A DNA stretch of 64,000 bases, taken from contig NZ_CP092104.1 of NCBI RefSeq assembly GCF_016918765.2, positions 2,356,001-2,420,000 on the forward strand. Reading direction: 5' to 3'. The stretch comes from Flagellatimonas centrodinii (GTDB taxonomy: Bacteria > Pseudomonadota > Gammaproteobacteria > Nevskiales > Nevskiaceae). The notes under the pieces are model-generated. The model was not told where the DNA came from, did not search any database, and was given only the letters and a program-made list of their open reading frames with translations. Numbering within the stretch: the first letter of the stretch is position 1; every line of letters begins with the position of its first letter. Below, piece by piece: positions 1-8,950 of the stretch. The translations under genes were made by a program, and so were the position numbers.

Positions 1-1
1 G

Positions 2-127
2 CCGCTCGATGTCTACGTCAACGGCACCCTGATCGCCCATGGCGAGGTGGTGATGGTCAATGAAAAGTTCGGCGTCCGCCTGACCGATGTGGTCAGCCCT
101 GCCGAACGTATCCGCAAGTTGCGCTGA
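2..127 (+). CDS. fliN: FliN, flagellar motor switch protein (C-terminal fragment)
   Basis: Only the last 41 codons are present; the gene begins before the window. The visible part has the SpoA/FliN C-terminal pattern: [20 protein letters not shown] followed by RLTDVVSP and a basic end (ERIRKLR). FliN forms the lower ring of the switch complex (C-ring) with FliG and FliM; the switch binds phospho-CheY and sets rotation direction. It lies directly before fliO, as in the usual fliMNOPQR order, and its TGA stop is followed at once by the fliO start. The family is clear from the sequence end and the position; nothing can be said about the N-terminus. Confidence 0.9.
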   Translation, partial: PLDVYVNGTLIAHGEVVMVNEKFGVRLTDVVSPAERIRKLR

Positions 128-130
128 GTG

Positions 131-427
131 ATGGAAACGGTCCCCGCCGGTCCGGGTCTTGGTGCTGCCGTGCAGATGTTGGTGATGCTGGCATTGGTGG
201 TGGGTGTCATTCTCGTAGCGGGCCGCGCCGTGCGTCGATTCCGCTTGCTACCGCAGGCGGACGGACGGGTGAAGGTGTGCGCCGTCCAGCACCTCGGGCC
301 GCGTCAGCAGTTGGTGCTGGTCGAGGTCGAAGGCGACAAGGTACTGGTAGGCGTCAGCCCCGCCGGGATCACCCGCCTGTGGTCCCGACCCAGCTTTGCA
401 GCTGCGATGGACGAGGTGCCGTCATGA
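131..427 (+). CDS. fliO: FliO, flagellar export gate assembly protein
   Basis: This 98-residue protein has one membrane segment (about residues 15-33, rich in V, L, A and M) followed by a basic stretch (RAVRRFRLLP) and a small cytoplasmic domain with the FliO pattern LGPRQQLVLVEVEGDKVLVGV. FliO is a scaffold that helps FliP assemble into the export gate. It follows the fliN stop at once; a GTG three bases upstream is an equally possible start. Its stop overlaps the fliP start by four bases (ATGA), so translation is probably coupled. Short length and low conservation are normal for FliO; the identification rests on pattern plus position. Confidence 0.9.
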   Translation: METVPAGPGLGAAVQMLVMLALVVGVILVAGRAVRRFRLLPQADGRVKVCAVQHLGPRQQLVLVEVEGDKVLVGVSPAGITRLWSRPSFAAAMDEVPS

Positions 428-1206
428 GATTGCGTCCGCTCGTGCTTGTGCTACCCCTCCTTCTGTTGGCAGGTGCTGACGCCGCAGTCGCGGCGGAGGC
501 CGAAGTTGCGCTCGCGGGCGCCGCCCTGCCACAGATCCCGGCCCTGACCATGACGCCCACCGCAGACGGGGGGGCGCAGTGGAGCCTGAGCCTGCAGGTG
601 CTGGGGGCGATGACCTTGCTCAGCGTGCTGCCGGCATTGCTGATGTGCACCACCGGCTTTGCCCGCATCCTGATCGTCCTGGCCTTGCTGCGGCAGGCAT
701 TGGGTACCGCCGGAACGCCCTCCAACCCCATTCTCATCGGCTTGGCGCTCTTGCTCACAGGCTTTGTGATGCAACCCACCTTCGAGCGAGCCTGGGTCGA
801 AGGCGTGCAGCCCTACCTCGATGCCGAGATGGCGTTTGCCGATGCCGCGCCGAAGGCCGCCGATCCGTTGCGTCAGTTCATGCTGCAGCAGACCCGCGAG
901 CAGGACCTGTTGCTGTTTGCCGAGCTGTCCGGGCATCCCGACGGGTTCAGCCGACCCGAGGATGTCCCGCTGACCGTGCTGGCGGCCGCTTTTCTCACCA
1001 GTGAGTTGAAGACCGCCTTTCAGATCGGATTTCTGCTGTTCGTGCCGTTCGTGGTGATCGATCTGGTGGTTGCCAGCGTGCTGATGAGCCTCGGCATGAT
1101 GATGCTGTCGCCGATGATGATCTCGCTGCCGTTCAAATTGATGTTGTTCGTGCTGGTGGACGGGTGGACATTGGTCGCCGGCTCCTTGGTCCGGAGCTTC
1201 GGATGA
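424..1206 (+). CDS. fliP: FliP, flagellar type III export gate protein
   Basis: FliP is a core subunit of the FliPQR export gate in the inner membrane. The 260-residue product starts with a cleavable signal peptide (MRLRPLVLVLPLLLLAG), typical for FliP. It has the membrane segment preceding the FARILIVLALLRQALG motif and, near the C-terminus, the FliP signatures FLTSELKTAFQIGF and MISLPFKLMLFVLVDGW. An ATG at the fliO stop is chosen because it gives the signal peptide; longer upstream reading has no conserved content. It overlaps fliQ by four bases. Length is normal for the family (about 245-260). Confidence 0.96.
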   Translation: MRLRPLVLVLPLLLLAGADAAVAAEAEVALAGAALPQIPALTMTPTADGGAQWSLSLQVLGAMTLLSVLPALLMCTTGFARILIVLALLRQALGTAGTPSNPILIGLALLLTGFVMQPTFERAWVEGVQPYLDAEMAFADAAPKAADPLRQFMLQQTREQDLLLFAELSGHPDGFSRPEDVPLTVLAAAFLTSELKTAFQIGFLLFVPFVVIDLVVASVLMSLGMMMLSPMMISLPFKLMLFVLVDGWTLVAGSLVRSFG

Positions 1207-1472
1207 CGCCGGAAGATGTGCTCACCCAGGGCCGAGCCGCCATCGAGGTAGCGGTGCTGCTGGCGGCGCCGCTGCTGTTGGCGGCGCTGTTGTCAGGCCT
1301 GCTGATCGGCCTGTTCCAGGCGGCAACGCAGATCAACGAAATGACGTTGTCATTCATCCCCAAGGTGCTTGCGGTGGCGGCCGCCCTGACCCTGACCGGG
1401 CCGTGGATGCTGCGTGTGATCGTCGATTACACACGCGCCCTGATCCTCTCGATCCCACAATGGGTGGGGTGA
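1203..1472 (+). CDS. fliQ: FliQ, flagellar export gate protein
   Basis: This 89-residue protein has two hydrophobic segments (about 16-38 and 52-72) and the FliQ motifs MTPEDVLTQGR and GLFQAATQINEMTLSFIPK. FliQ packs around FliP in the export gate. The ATG overlaps the fliP stop (ATGA). Unlike the usual tight fliQ-fliR junction, the stop is followed by about 200 bases of repeat DNA before fliR, so coupling to fliR may be lost here. Confidence 0.96.
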   Translation: MTPEDVLTQGRAAIEVAVLLAAPLLLAALLSGLLIGLFQAATQINEMTLSFIPKVLAVAAALTLTGPWMLRVIVDYTRALILSIPQWVG

Positions 1473-1477
1473 GCCCC

Positions 1478-1535
1478 ACCGCTTTTGCGAGCACTGCTCG
1501 CAGGTGGGGCGAACGCCCCGGCATGGATGCCGGGG
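1478..1535 (+). repeat. 58-bp intergenic repeat, copy 1
   Basis: This is the first of two identical 58-base direct repeats between fliQ and fliR, spaced 126 bases apart start to start. Each copy holds three potential hairpins: GCGAGCActGCTCGC, GGGGCgaacGCCCC, and CCCCGGCATggATGCCGGGG. The architecture resembles REP-like or small non-autonomous elements. Orientation is arbitrary. No transposase is nearby, so dispersal elsewhere in the genome cannot be judged from the window. Confidence 0.9.
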
Positions 1536-1603
1536 CCGGAGTGGATTCGCGAGGTGAGGGCCCGCCAGGATGGCCTGCGCCGAGGTGTATTCGCGGCACA
1601 ACA

Positions 1604-1661
1604 ACCGCTTTTGCGAGCACTGCTCGCAGGTGGGGCGAACGCCCCGGCATGGATGCCGGGG
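1604..1661 (+). repeat. 58-bp intergenic repeat, copy 2
   Basis: This copy matches the first at every base and ends 14 bases before the fliR start codon. The unique spacer between the copies (1536-1603) is also GC-rich with short inverted repeats. Because copy 2 lies where the fliR ribosome binding site should be, its last hairpin may affect fliR translation; that consequence is inferred. Confidence 0.9.
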
Positions 1662-1675
1662 GCTCGCACTGACCC

Positions 1676-2464
1676 ATGATCCCCGGTGACATCACCATCG
1701 CACTCTGGGGCGGCCTGCTACAGACCACCTGGACCGGCCTGCGGGTCAGTGCCTTCGTCGCGACTGCGCCGGTCCTCGGCGGGCGAACCGTCCCCGGCCG
1801 GGTACGCCTGTTGCTGGCGGTGGTGCTGACCCCGATTCTGGCCGCGGTACTGCCGCCGGTGGCCACCCCTGAAATGTTCAGCAGCGACTGGTGGTTGGCG
1901 GTGGTGTTCAACGTCGGTGTCGGCTTGCTGCTGGGCACCTTGCTGCAATTGTTGTTCGAATCGCTGATGTTGGCATCCGAACTGATCAGCGCCACCGCCG
2001 GCCTGTCGTTTGCGCAGGTCAATGATCCGCTGCGGGGCACTGCCTCGCCGGTGCTGGGCAGCTTGTTGATGGCCTTCGCCAGTCTGTTGTTCCTTGCACT
2101 GGACGGTCATCACGCGCTGATTCGGGTGTTGGCCTACAGCTACGCCGTGGTGCCGGTCAGCGGGCCCTACCAGGCGCCGCCGTGGATGGCGCTGCTGGGA
2201 TTGATGGTGCCGATGCTCGAGGCCGGCCTCAGTCTGGCGCTGCCGGTTCTCGCCAGCCTGCTGGTGGTTCAGCTCGGCTTCGGGCTGGTCAGCCGTGCCG
2301 CGCCGGCCCTCAACCTGTTCGCGATTGGTCTGCCGGCCGCCTTACTGGCATTGCTGGGCCTGCTGTGGTTGTGGATGCCGCATGTGGGCACGCCGCTATC
2401 GATCTATTGGGATCAGTTTTTCGGCGCCATTCACCAGGCCTTGGCGGCCGGTGCGGCGCCATGA
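1676..2464 (+). CDS. fliR: FliR, flagellar export gate protein
   Basis: FliR is the third core protein of the FliPQR gate. The 262-residue product is almost entirely hydrophobic with about six membrane segments and carries family patterns such as RVSAFVATAPVLGGRTVPGR near the start and QVNDPLRGTASPVLG in the middle. No clear Shine-Dalgarno precedes the ATG; the repeat copy ends just upstream, so translation initiation may be unusual. It overlaps flhB by four bases (ATGA). Length is normal. Confidence 0.95.
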   Translation: MIPGDITIALWGGLLQTTWTGLRVSAFVATAPVLGGRTVPGRVRLLLAVVLTPILAAVLPPVATPEMFSSDWWLAVVFNVGVGLLLGTLLQLLFESLMLASELISATAGLSFAQVNDPLRGTASPVLGSLLMAFASLLFLALDGHHALIRVLAYSYAVVPVSGPYQAPPWMALLGLMVPMLEAGLSLALPVLASLLVVQLGFGLVSRAAPALNLFAIGLPAALLALLGLLWLWMPHVGTPLSIYWDQFFGAIHQALAAGAAP

Positions 2465-3576
2465 GTGAAACCGACAGCGGCGAGCGCACCGAACAACCTA
2501 CCCAGCGCCGTATCGAGAAAGCCCGTGACGAGGGGCAGATTGCGCGGTCGCGTGAGCTGTCGTCGGCGCTGGTGACCACCGCCGGCGCGTTGGCCCTGCT
2601 GGTCGCTGGGGGCGAAGCACTGGCGCAGTTGGCCGCATTGCTGCAGACCGCTCTGGCGGTGGCGGGTATGGCGGACGCCGACCCGGCGCGTCAGCTCGGG
2701 CAGGCCCTGTTGGGCGGTGCCCTTGCAATCACCGTGCTGGTGGCGGTGCCGTGGATCATCTCATTGCTGGCCCCCGCCCTGATCGGCGGCCTTCACCTGT
2801 CCGCCAAGGGCGTCATTCCGGACCTCAAACGGCTGGACCCGATCAAGGGCCTCGGTCGTCTGTTGTCGGCGCAGGCCGGAGCGGAACTGGGCAAGGCGCT
2901 GGGCAAGATGCTGCTGATCGGTGGATTGGTGGTGATCTGGATCAGCGCACAGTCCGACCGGTTGCTGGCGCTGTCTTCCCTGCCATTGCCGACGGCGCTG
3001 GCCAGTACCGGGGAAATGCTGCTGCAGGTGATGTTCATCGGCCTGATCGGGCTCGGTTTGGTAGCGGCGATGGATGTGCCGTTCCAGTTGTGGAACCACA
3101 CCCGGCAGCTACGGATGAGCCGCGATGAGATCAAGCGGGAGATGTTCGAGTCCGAGGGGCGACCGGAGGTCAAGGCCAAGCGGCGCGAACGGGCGATGCA
3201 GCTGTCGCGTGGTCGGATGATGGAAGCCGTCGCAACCGCCGATGTGGTGGTGACCAACCCGACGCATTTTGCGGTGGCCTTGCGCTATGCCGCCGGCGAG
3301 ATGCGGGCGCCAACGGTGGTTGCCAAAGGTGCCGACGAGGTGGCTACCGCCATCCGCGAGCGCGCCGCCGAGGCGCGGGTCCTGTTGCTGGAAGCGCCGC
3401 CATTGGCGCGGGCGCTGTTCCGCAGCGGCACCGTTGGTCAGGAGATTCCCGCCGTCCTCTATGTGGCGGTCGCGCAGGTGCTGACCTGGGCCTATCGCAT
3501 CCGCGGTGGCGAGCAGCTCGCCGCTCCGGCACCGGAGGTCCCCGACGACCTGGGGCGGCCGTTCGAGGAGGGATAG
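2461..3576 (+). CDS. flhB: FlhB, flagellar export substrate-specificity switch protein
   Basis: FlhB controls the change from rod/hook to filament export. The 371-residue protein opens with the typical SGERTEQPTQRRIEKARDEG, then has four membrane segments (about 30-220) and a cytoplasmic domain. The autocleavage motif NPTH is intact in VVVTNPTHFAVALRY, followed by the conserved PTVVAKGADEVATAIRE. The ATG overlapping the fliR stop is chosen because it gives the canonical FlhB N-terminus; the frame stays open upstream without homologous sequence. Length fits the family. Confidence 0.96.
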   Translation: MSETDSGERTEQPTQRRIEKARDEGQIARSRELSSALVTTAGALALLVAGGEALAQLAALLQTALAVAGMADADPARQLGQALLGGALAITVLVAVPWIISLLAPALIGGLHLSAKGVIPDLKRLDPIKGLGRLLSAQAGAELGKALGKMLLIGGLVVIWISAQSDRLLALSSLPLPTALASTGEMLLQVMFIGLIGLGLVAAMDVPFQLWNHTRQLRMSRDEIKREMFESEGRPEVKAKRRERAMQLSRGRMMEAVATADVVVTNPTHFAVALRYAAGEMRAPTVVAKGADEVATAIRERAAEARVLLLEAPPLARALFRSGTVGQEIPAVLYVAVAQVLTWAYRIRGGEQLAAPAPEVPDDLGRPFEEG

Positions 3577-3641
3577 GTGATGAACCCTGAGACAGGACTG
3601 ACAACGTGCCGCGGATTCGCGGGCCGGGTGCGGATGACCGC

Positions 3642-5705
3642 ATGAATCCGATGTCTGCGCTCTCGATGGTCAAATCCGGTGGTCTCAGCGCCATCGGGGC
3701 ACCGTTCATCGTCTTCCTGTTGCTGGCAATGGTGGTGGTGCCGCTGCCGCCGCTGGCACTGGATTTCTTCTTCACCCTGAACATTGCGTTGTCACTGGTG
3801 GTGATGCTGGCGGTGGTCTACGTCCTGCGGCCGCTGGACTTCAGTGTGTTTCCGACCGTGTTGCTGCTGGCCACGCTGTTTCGTCTGGCGCTCAATGTTG
3901 CATCGACGCGGGTGGTTCTGCTCAACGGTCACGAGGGCCCTGGGGCCGCTGGACGGGTGATCGAGGCCTTCGGCAATTTCGTCATTGGCGGCAACTACGC
4001 GGTGGGTCTGGTGGTGTTCGCCATTCTCACCATCATCAACTTCGCGGTAATCACGAAGGGGGCCGGACGGGTTTCCGAGGTGTCGGCACGCTTCACCCTC
4101 GACGCCATGCCGGGACGGCAAATGGCGATTGATGCCGACCTCAATGCCGGTCTGTTGACGCGCGATGAGGCCAAGCTGCGTCGCGAGGAAGTCCGCGAGG
4201 AGGCTGACTTCTATGGCGCCATGGACGGCGCCAGCAAGTTCGTGAAGGGCGACGCGGTGGCGGGGCTGTTGATCCTCATCGTCAACGTGGTTGGTGGCGT
4301 CGCGATCGGTGCACTGGCGCACGACCTGTCGTTCGGCGAGGCCTTCAAGGTGTACGCACTGCTGACCATCGGCGACGGCCTGGTGGCACAGATTCCCGCC
4401 CTGTTGCTGTCGACGGCGGTGGCCATCCTGGTGACGCGCATGTCGCGCTCGCAGGCCATCAGCAGTCAGATGAACACACAGTTGGTGGGCGATGGTCGCG
4501 CGGTGGCGATGGCCGCCGGACTGATGGCGCTGATTGGTCTGGTTCCCGGCATGCCCAACCTGGCCTTTCTGGCCCTGGCGGCCCTGCTCGCTGGTGCGGC
4601 GGTGTGGCTGCATCGGAGAGCGCGCGCCGCACGGACCGAGGTGACCACCACGCCGGAGACTGCCGAGACGCCCGCGGAGCTGGGGTGGCAGGACCTGCCG
4701 CCAGTCGATCCCGTTGGTCTGGAGCTGGGGTATCGCCTGATCCCGCTCGCCGACACCCGCCAGGGGGGCGAGCTGATGGCCCGGATCCGCGGGGTGCGGC
4801 GCAAATTGTCGGAAGAGCTGGGCTTCCTGTTCCCCCCGGTACATGTGCGCGACAACCTGCAGCAGGCGCCGAACCGCTATCGGGTGCTACTCCACGGTGT
4901 CGAGCTGGCGGCTGGTGAATGCCATCCTGATCGCGATCTGGCACTCGATGCCGGGCAGGTACTCGGGCCGGTGGAGGGCATCGCCACGCACGACCCGGCC
5001 TTCGGGCTGCCGGCCCTGTGGATCGAACCGGGTCAGCGCGCCTATGCGCAGGCGCAGGGCTATACGGTCGTCGATGCGGCGACCGTGATCGCCACTCATC
5101 TGTCGCAGTTGCTGCGCGTCCACGCGCCGGAATTGCTGGGTATCGAGGAGGCGCAGGCCATGCTCACGGCCACCGCTCAGCATGCGCCGAAGCTGGTCGA
5201 GGACCTGGTGCCCAAGGTGTTGCCGCTGGCGGCGTTCACGCGGGTGTTGCAAGGGCTGCTGGCGGAGCGGGTTCCGGTCCGCAATCTGCGTGGGGTACTG
5301 GAAGCCCTGGCGGAGCACGCCCCACGAACCCAGGACCCGCAGGCACTGCTGATCGCCGTGCGCCAGGCGCTGTCCCGCCAGATCGTCGCCAGCATCGGCA
5401 CCAGCGGCGCCGCTGATCTGCCCGTTTTCACCCTTTCATCCGCGCTGGAGCGTCTGTTGCAGGAGGGCTTGCAACAACCACAGAACGCACTGGAGCCCGG
5501 CCTTGCGGAACGACTGCAAACCTCACTGGAAACCCAGGCCCGACAGCAGGACGCCGTTGGCGAGCCGACGGTCCTGCTGGTCCCCGGCACCTTGCGGCAC
5601 TCGCTCGCCCGGTTTCTGCGGGCGGCGGTTCCCCAGGCGCACGTACTGGCGTTTCACGAGCTTCCGGACACCACCCGCATCCGTCATGTCGGGCAGCTGG
5701 GCTAA
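3642..5705 (+). CDS. flhA: FlhA, flagellar export gate protein
   Basis: FlhA forms the nonameric export ring with a cytoplasmic docking domain for chaperone-substrate complexes. The protein has about eight membrane segments in residues 20-320, the FHIPEP-family signature RFTLDAMPGRQMAIDADLNA, and a C-terminal cytoplasmic region. The ATG giving 687 residues is chosen, close to the usual 690; a GTG 36 bases upstream and an ATG nine bases downstream are alternatives. It sits between flhB and flhF as in polar flagellates. A 65-base gap to flhB holds no evident gene. Confidence 0.95.
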   Translation: MNPMSALSMVKSGGLSAIGAPFIVFLLLAMVVVPLPPLALDFFFTLNIALSLVVMLAVVYVLRPLDFSVFPTVLLLATLFRLALNVASTRVVLLNGHEGPGAAGRVIEAFGNFVIGGNYAVGLVVFAILTIINFAVITKGAGRVSEVSARFTLDAMPGRQMAIDADLNAGLLTRDEAKLRREEVREEADFYGAMDGASKFVKGDAVAGLLILIVNVVGGVAIGALAHDLSFGEAFKVYALLTIGDGLVAQIPALLLSTAVAILVTRMSRSQAISSQMNTQLVGDGRAVAMAAGLMALIGLVPGMPNLAFLALAALLAGAAVWLHRRARAARTEVTTTPETAETPAELGWQDLPPVDPVGLELGYRLIPLADTRQGGELMARIRGVRRKLSEELGFLFPPVHVRDNLQQAPNRYRVLLHGVELAAGECHPDRDLALDAGQVLGPVEGIATHDPAFGLPALWIEPGQRAYAQAQGYTVVDAATVIATHLSQLLRVHAPELLGIEEAQAMLTATAQHAPKLVEDLVPKVLPLAAFTRVLQGLLAERVPVRNLRGVLEALAEHAPRTQDPQALLIAVRQALSRQIVASIGTSGAADLPVFTLSSALERLLQEGLQQPQNALEPGLAERLQTSLETQARQQDAVGEPTVLLVPGTLRHSLARFLRAAVPQAHVLAFHELPDTTRIRHVGQLG

Positions 5706-5717
5706 AGGATTTTTCAC

Positions 5718-6917
5718 ATGAAGATCAAACGATTTCTGGCCAGTTCAATGCGCGAGGCGATGCGCCGTGTGCGTGAGGAGCAGGGGCCGGATGCGGTGAT
5801 CCTCGCCAGTCACACACGCGAAGACGGAATCGAGGTCGTGGCCGCAGTGGACTACGACGAGGCCCTCATGCGGCAGGCCCTCAGCCGCACCGACGACGAT
5901 GCCGCTGTGAATCCGCGTCGCCCGCGTCGGCAACCCATCGCTGCCGCCAATGGCGCCGTCGAATGGGCGGTCGATCCCCAGATACGGCGACTCGAAACCG
6001 AGCTGGGGCAACTGCGCAGTTTGTTGGAAGCAACGCTGGAGGCCAACGAGACGCAATTGGCGAAAGCCCATCCCAACCGTGCACGGGTATTTCGGTTGAT
6101 GGAAACCCTGGGGTTCTCGACGCGGGTCGCACGGCGCACCGCCGCCAGCCTGCCCCTGGATGCCGATGCCGAACGTACACGCTGTTTGCCGGTTGGCTGG
6201 CTTGCCCGGCATCTCCCGGTGCAGGCACCCGAGGCGCTGCAACTCGGCGGGCGGGTCGCCCTGGTCGGGCCCACAGGTGTCGGCAAGACCACCACCCTGG
6301 CCAAATTGACCGAGCGCGCGGTCCGGACCTTCGGCAGCCGCCAGGTCGCCATCGTCTCACTCGACACCTATCGCATCGGGGCCGAAGAGCAGCTGTCGAC
6401 CTATGCGCGGCTTTTGGGGGTCCCGCTGTTCATCGTGCCGACCCCCGACCAGCTCACCGCACGTCTCGCCGAGCTGGCCGATTGCCGCTGCGTATTCATC
6501 GATACGCCGGGGATGAGCCCGGCCGATACCCGGCTCGCCGAGGCGCTGGAGGTGCTCGGCGCTCACGAGCAGCAGATCACCACCTGGCTGGTGCTGTCGG
6601 CCGGCCAGCAGCGGGAGGACCTGGAAGCCGCGGTCAACCGCTTTTCACGCGTCAAACCGAAGGCCCTGGTGCTGACCAAGGTCGACGAGTGCACCCGTCT
6701 CGGTGGCGCCCTGTCGGTCGCGCTGGAGCGCCAGTTGCCGGTCACGGTGATCTGCGATGGTCAGCGGGTGCCGGAAGACCTCCATATCGCGCGGGCCTCG
6801 GATCTGGTGCTGCGCGCGATGCAGAACGCCCGTCAACTCTCGGATGAGGCGGCTGCGGCCGCTGCCGCCAGCGCTGACGTCGAACCCTCTCCGATGGAGC
6901 ACAGCGCTCATGCTTGA
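5718..6917 (+). CDS. flhF: FlhF, SRP-like GTPase for polar flagellar placement
   Basis: FlhF is a GTPase related to Ffh/FtsY that marks the cell pole for flagellar assembly. The 399-residue protein has the N-terminal MKIKRFLASSMREAMRRVRE region, a variable linker, and the G domain from about residue 180 with Walker A GPTGVGKTTTLAKL, the SLDTYRIGAEEQL switch region, DTPGMSP and LTKVDE. A good ribosome binding site (AAAGGA) precedes the ATG. The gene overlaps flhG, its regulator. Together flhF-flhG predict a single or few polar flagella. Confidence 0.96.
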   Translation: MKIKRFLASSMREAMRRVREEQGPDAVILASHTREDGIEVVAAVDYDEALMRQALSRTDDDAAVNPRRPRRQPIAAANGAVEWAVDPQIRRLETELGQLRSLLEATLEANETQLAKAHPNRARVFRLMETLGFSTRVARRTAASLPLDADAERTRCLPVGWLARHLPVQAPEALQLGGRVALVGPTGVGKTTTLAKLTERAVRTFGSRQVAIVSLDTYRIGAEEQLSTYARLLGVPLFIVPTPDQLTARLAELADCRCVFIDTPGMSPADTRLAEALEVLGAHEQQITTWLVLSAGQQREDLEAAVNRFSRVKPKALVLTKVDECTRLGGALSVALERQLPVTVICDGQRVPEDLHIARASDLVLRAMQNARQLSDEAAAAAAASADVEPSPMEHSAHA

Positions 6918-7794
6918 ACGACTGAAGGATCGCCTGCATCAGGCCGTGGGTCTGGTCGGACCGGAGCCGTCGCGACCCGCGCGCGTGATTGCCGTCGCCA
7001 GCGGCAAGGGCGGGGTGGGCAAGACCAATGTGTCGGCAAACCTGGCCCTGGCACTGCAGATGAGTGGAGAGCAGGTGTTGCTCATGGATGCCGACCTCGG
7101 GCTGGCCAATGTCGACGTCCTGTTCGGGCTGCAGCCGACCTTTCACCTCTCGCACGTCCTCGAAGGCCGCTGCACGCTGCAGGAAGCATTGATCGAGGGT
7201 CCTCACGGGCTGACCATCGTCCCGGCCGCGAGCGGACTGGGGCAGATGGCCGGGCTTTCACATGCCGAGCATGTCGGGTTGATCCGCGCCTTCTCCGAGC
7301 TGTCAACGCCGGTGGACACCCTGGTGGTCGACACTGCTGCCGGCATCGCCGATGGGGTACTGACCTTCTGCCGCGCCGCGCAGGAAGTGCTGGTGGTAGC
7401 CAACAACGAGCCCGCATCGCTGACCGATGCCTATGCCTTGATCAAGGTGCTGTCCCGTGATCATGGGGTCAAGCGAATGCAGATCGTCGCCAACATGGTG
7501 CGCTCGCCGGCGGAGGGGTACGAACTGTTCGAGCATCTGCGTCGGGTGTCCGACCGGTTCCTCGATGTTCATCTGAATTTTCTCGGGGTGGTACCGCACG
7601 ACGAATACCTGCAGCGCGCGGTACGGCGCCAACGAGCGGTACTGGAGGCCTATCCGTCTGCACCGTCGTCGGTGGCCTTTCGCACCATTGCCCAGGCGAT
7701 CCAGAAATGGCCACCGCCGCAGGGGGCACGCGGTCATGTCGAATTCTTCGTCGAGCGACTGGTGGGCGCGCCGATGGCGGGAGCGGTGGCATGA
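6910..7794 (+). CDS. flhG: FlhG/FleN, MinD-like ATPase limiting flagellar number
   Basis: The 294-residue protein is a ParA/MinD-family ATPase with deviant Walker A KGGVGKT at residues 33-39, the MDADLGLANVDVLFGL motif and VDTAAGI. In polar flagellates it counts flagella by antagonising FlhF and the master regulator FleQ. The N-terminal MLERLKDRLHQAVGL may correspond to the helix that stimulates FlhF GTPase activity. The ATG overlapping the flhF stop is preferred over longer starts because it gives this family N-terminus. Confidence 0.95.
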   Translation: MLERLKDRLHQAVGLVGPEPSRPARVIAVASGKGGVGKTNVSANLALALQMSGEQVLLMDADLGLANVDVLFGLQPTFHLSHVLEGRCTLQEALIEGPHGLTIVPAASGLGQMAGLSHAEHVGLIRAFSELSTPVDTLVVDTAAGIADGVLTFCRAAQEVLVVANNEPASLTDAYALIKVLSRDHGVKRMQIVANMVRSPAEGYELFEHLRRVSDRFLDVHLNFLGVVPHDEYLQRAVRRQRAVLEAYPSAPSSVAFRTIAQAIQKWPPPQGARGHVEFFVERLVGAPMAGAVA

Positions 7795-8528
7795 GCACCG
7801 TCGCGGCGTATGAGGCGGTTCAGGCACCGGACTTCAACGCGCTGATCCGGGACCACCAGGATCTGGTGCGTCGCATTGCCTACCATCTGCTGGCACGGCT
7901 GCCGGCCTCGGTCGAGGTCGATGATCTGTTGCAGGCCGGACAACTCGGCCTGATCGAGGCGGCACGACATTTCCGCACCGATGGTGGTGCCAGCTTTGCC
8001 ACCTTCGCCGGTATCCGTATCCGCGGCGCCATGCTGGATGAACTTCGCAAGGGTGACTGGGTGCCGCGCTCGGTACACCGTCGGGCCCGCGAGATTGCCG
8101 AGGCAATTCGTGGCATCGAGGCGCGCACCGGGCATGAGGCCAGCGATGCCGATGTGGCCACGGAGTTGGGCCTGTCGCTGGAGGACTATCACCGCCACGC
8201 GGAAGATGCGGCCCGCGCACCCTTGCTGTCTCTGGATGACCCTGGCGACGGCGAGCGCGGCCTTGCCGACACCCTGGAAGACCCTGAAACCCCGGAGCGC
8301 GCCACCTTCCGTGATGCCTTCCGGCAGGCCCTGATTGCAGGTATCCGACAGTTGCCCGAGCGCGAGCAACGGGTCATGGGTCTGTATTACCAGGACGAGC
8401 TCAACCTCAAGGAGATCGGCAAGGTGCTCGGCGTCAGTGAGAGCCGGGTCTGCCAGCTCCACAGCCAGGCGCTGCTGCGCCTTCGCGCACGCCTGAGCGA
8501 ATGGGATGCCATCGCCGAGGCCGCTTGA
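7791..8528 (+). CDS. fliA: FliA, flagellar sigma factor 28
   Basis: This 245-residue sigma-70-family factor has region 2 (DLLQAGQLGLIEAARHF, FATFAGIRIRGAMLDELR), the RSVHRRAREI region 3 motif and a region 4 helix-turn-helix (LNLKEIGKVLGVSESRVCQL). It directs transcription of late flagellar and chemotaxis genes and is held inactive by FlgM, also encoded in this window. Four matching promoters are visible downstream in the window. Its ATG overlaps the flhG stop by four bases. Confidence 0.97.
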   Translation: MSTVAAYEAVQAPDFNALIRDHQDLVRRIAYHLLARLPASVEVDDLLQAGQLGLIEAARHFRTDGGASFATFAGIRIRGAMLDELRKGDWVPRSVHRRAREIAEAIRGIEARTGHEASDADVATELGLSLEDYHRHAEDAARAPLLSLDDPGDGERGLADTLEDPETPERATFRDAFRQALIAGIRQLPEREQRVMGLYYQDELNLKEIGKVLGVSESRVCQLHSQALLRLRARLSEWDAIAEAA

Positions 8529-8557
8529 ATCATCGACGACCCTGAAAGAGAACCCGC

Positions 8558-8950
8558 ATGAATCCGAACATGAAAATCCTCATCGTCGACGACTTCTCGA
8601 CGATGCGCCGTATCGTCAAGAACCTGCTGGCCGATCTCGGCTTCAACAACACGGCCGAGGCGGATGATGGCGCCACCGCCATCCCGTTGCTGAAACAGGG
8701 CGGCTTCGAGCTGGTGATCACCGACTGGAACATGCCCGGTGTCACCGGTATCGAGCTGCTGAAGGCGATTCGCAGCGACGCTGCCACCGCCAAGTTGCCG
8801 GTGCTGATGGTGACCGCCGAGGCCAAGCGCGAGCAGATCATCGAAGCGGCCCAGGCGGGCGTCAACGGCTACGTCATCAAGCCATTCACCGCCCAGACCC
8901 TGAAGGAAAAGCTCGACAAGGTGTTCGAGCGTCTGGCCCAGGCGGCATGA
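8558..8950 (+). CDS. cheY: CheY, chemotaxis response regulator (flagellar cluster)
   Basis: This is a single receiver domain of 130 residues. The acidic pocket (Asp11, Asp12), phospho-acceptor Asp56 in ITDWNMPG, Thr86 and Lys108 are all present. Phospho-CheY binds FliM/FliN and changes motor rotation. It is one of two stand-alone CheY proteins in the window and is closer to the classic motor-binding type ([16 protein letters not shown]). It follows fliA and overlaps cheZ by four bases. Confidence 0.97.
   Translation: MNPNMKILIVDDFSTMRRIVKNLLADLGFNNTAEADDGATAIPLLKQGGFELVITDWNMPGVTGIELLKAIRSDAATAKLPVLMVTAEAKREQIIEAAQAGVNGYVIKPFTAQTLKEKLDKVFERLAQAA

Noticed and set aside
1354-2040. Open frames through the fliQ-fliR repeats
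   Set aside because: They repeat the same peptide from the two repeat copies and cross fliR on the wrong strand; the repeat is better seen as non-coding.
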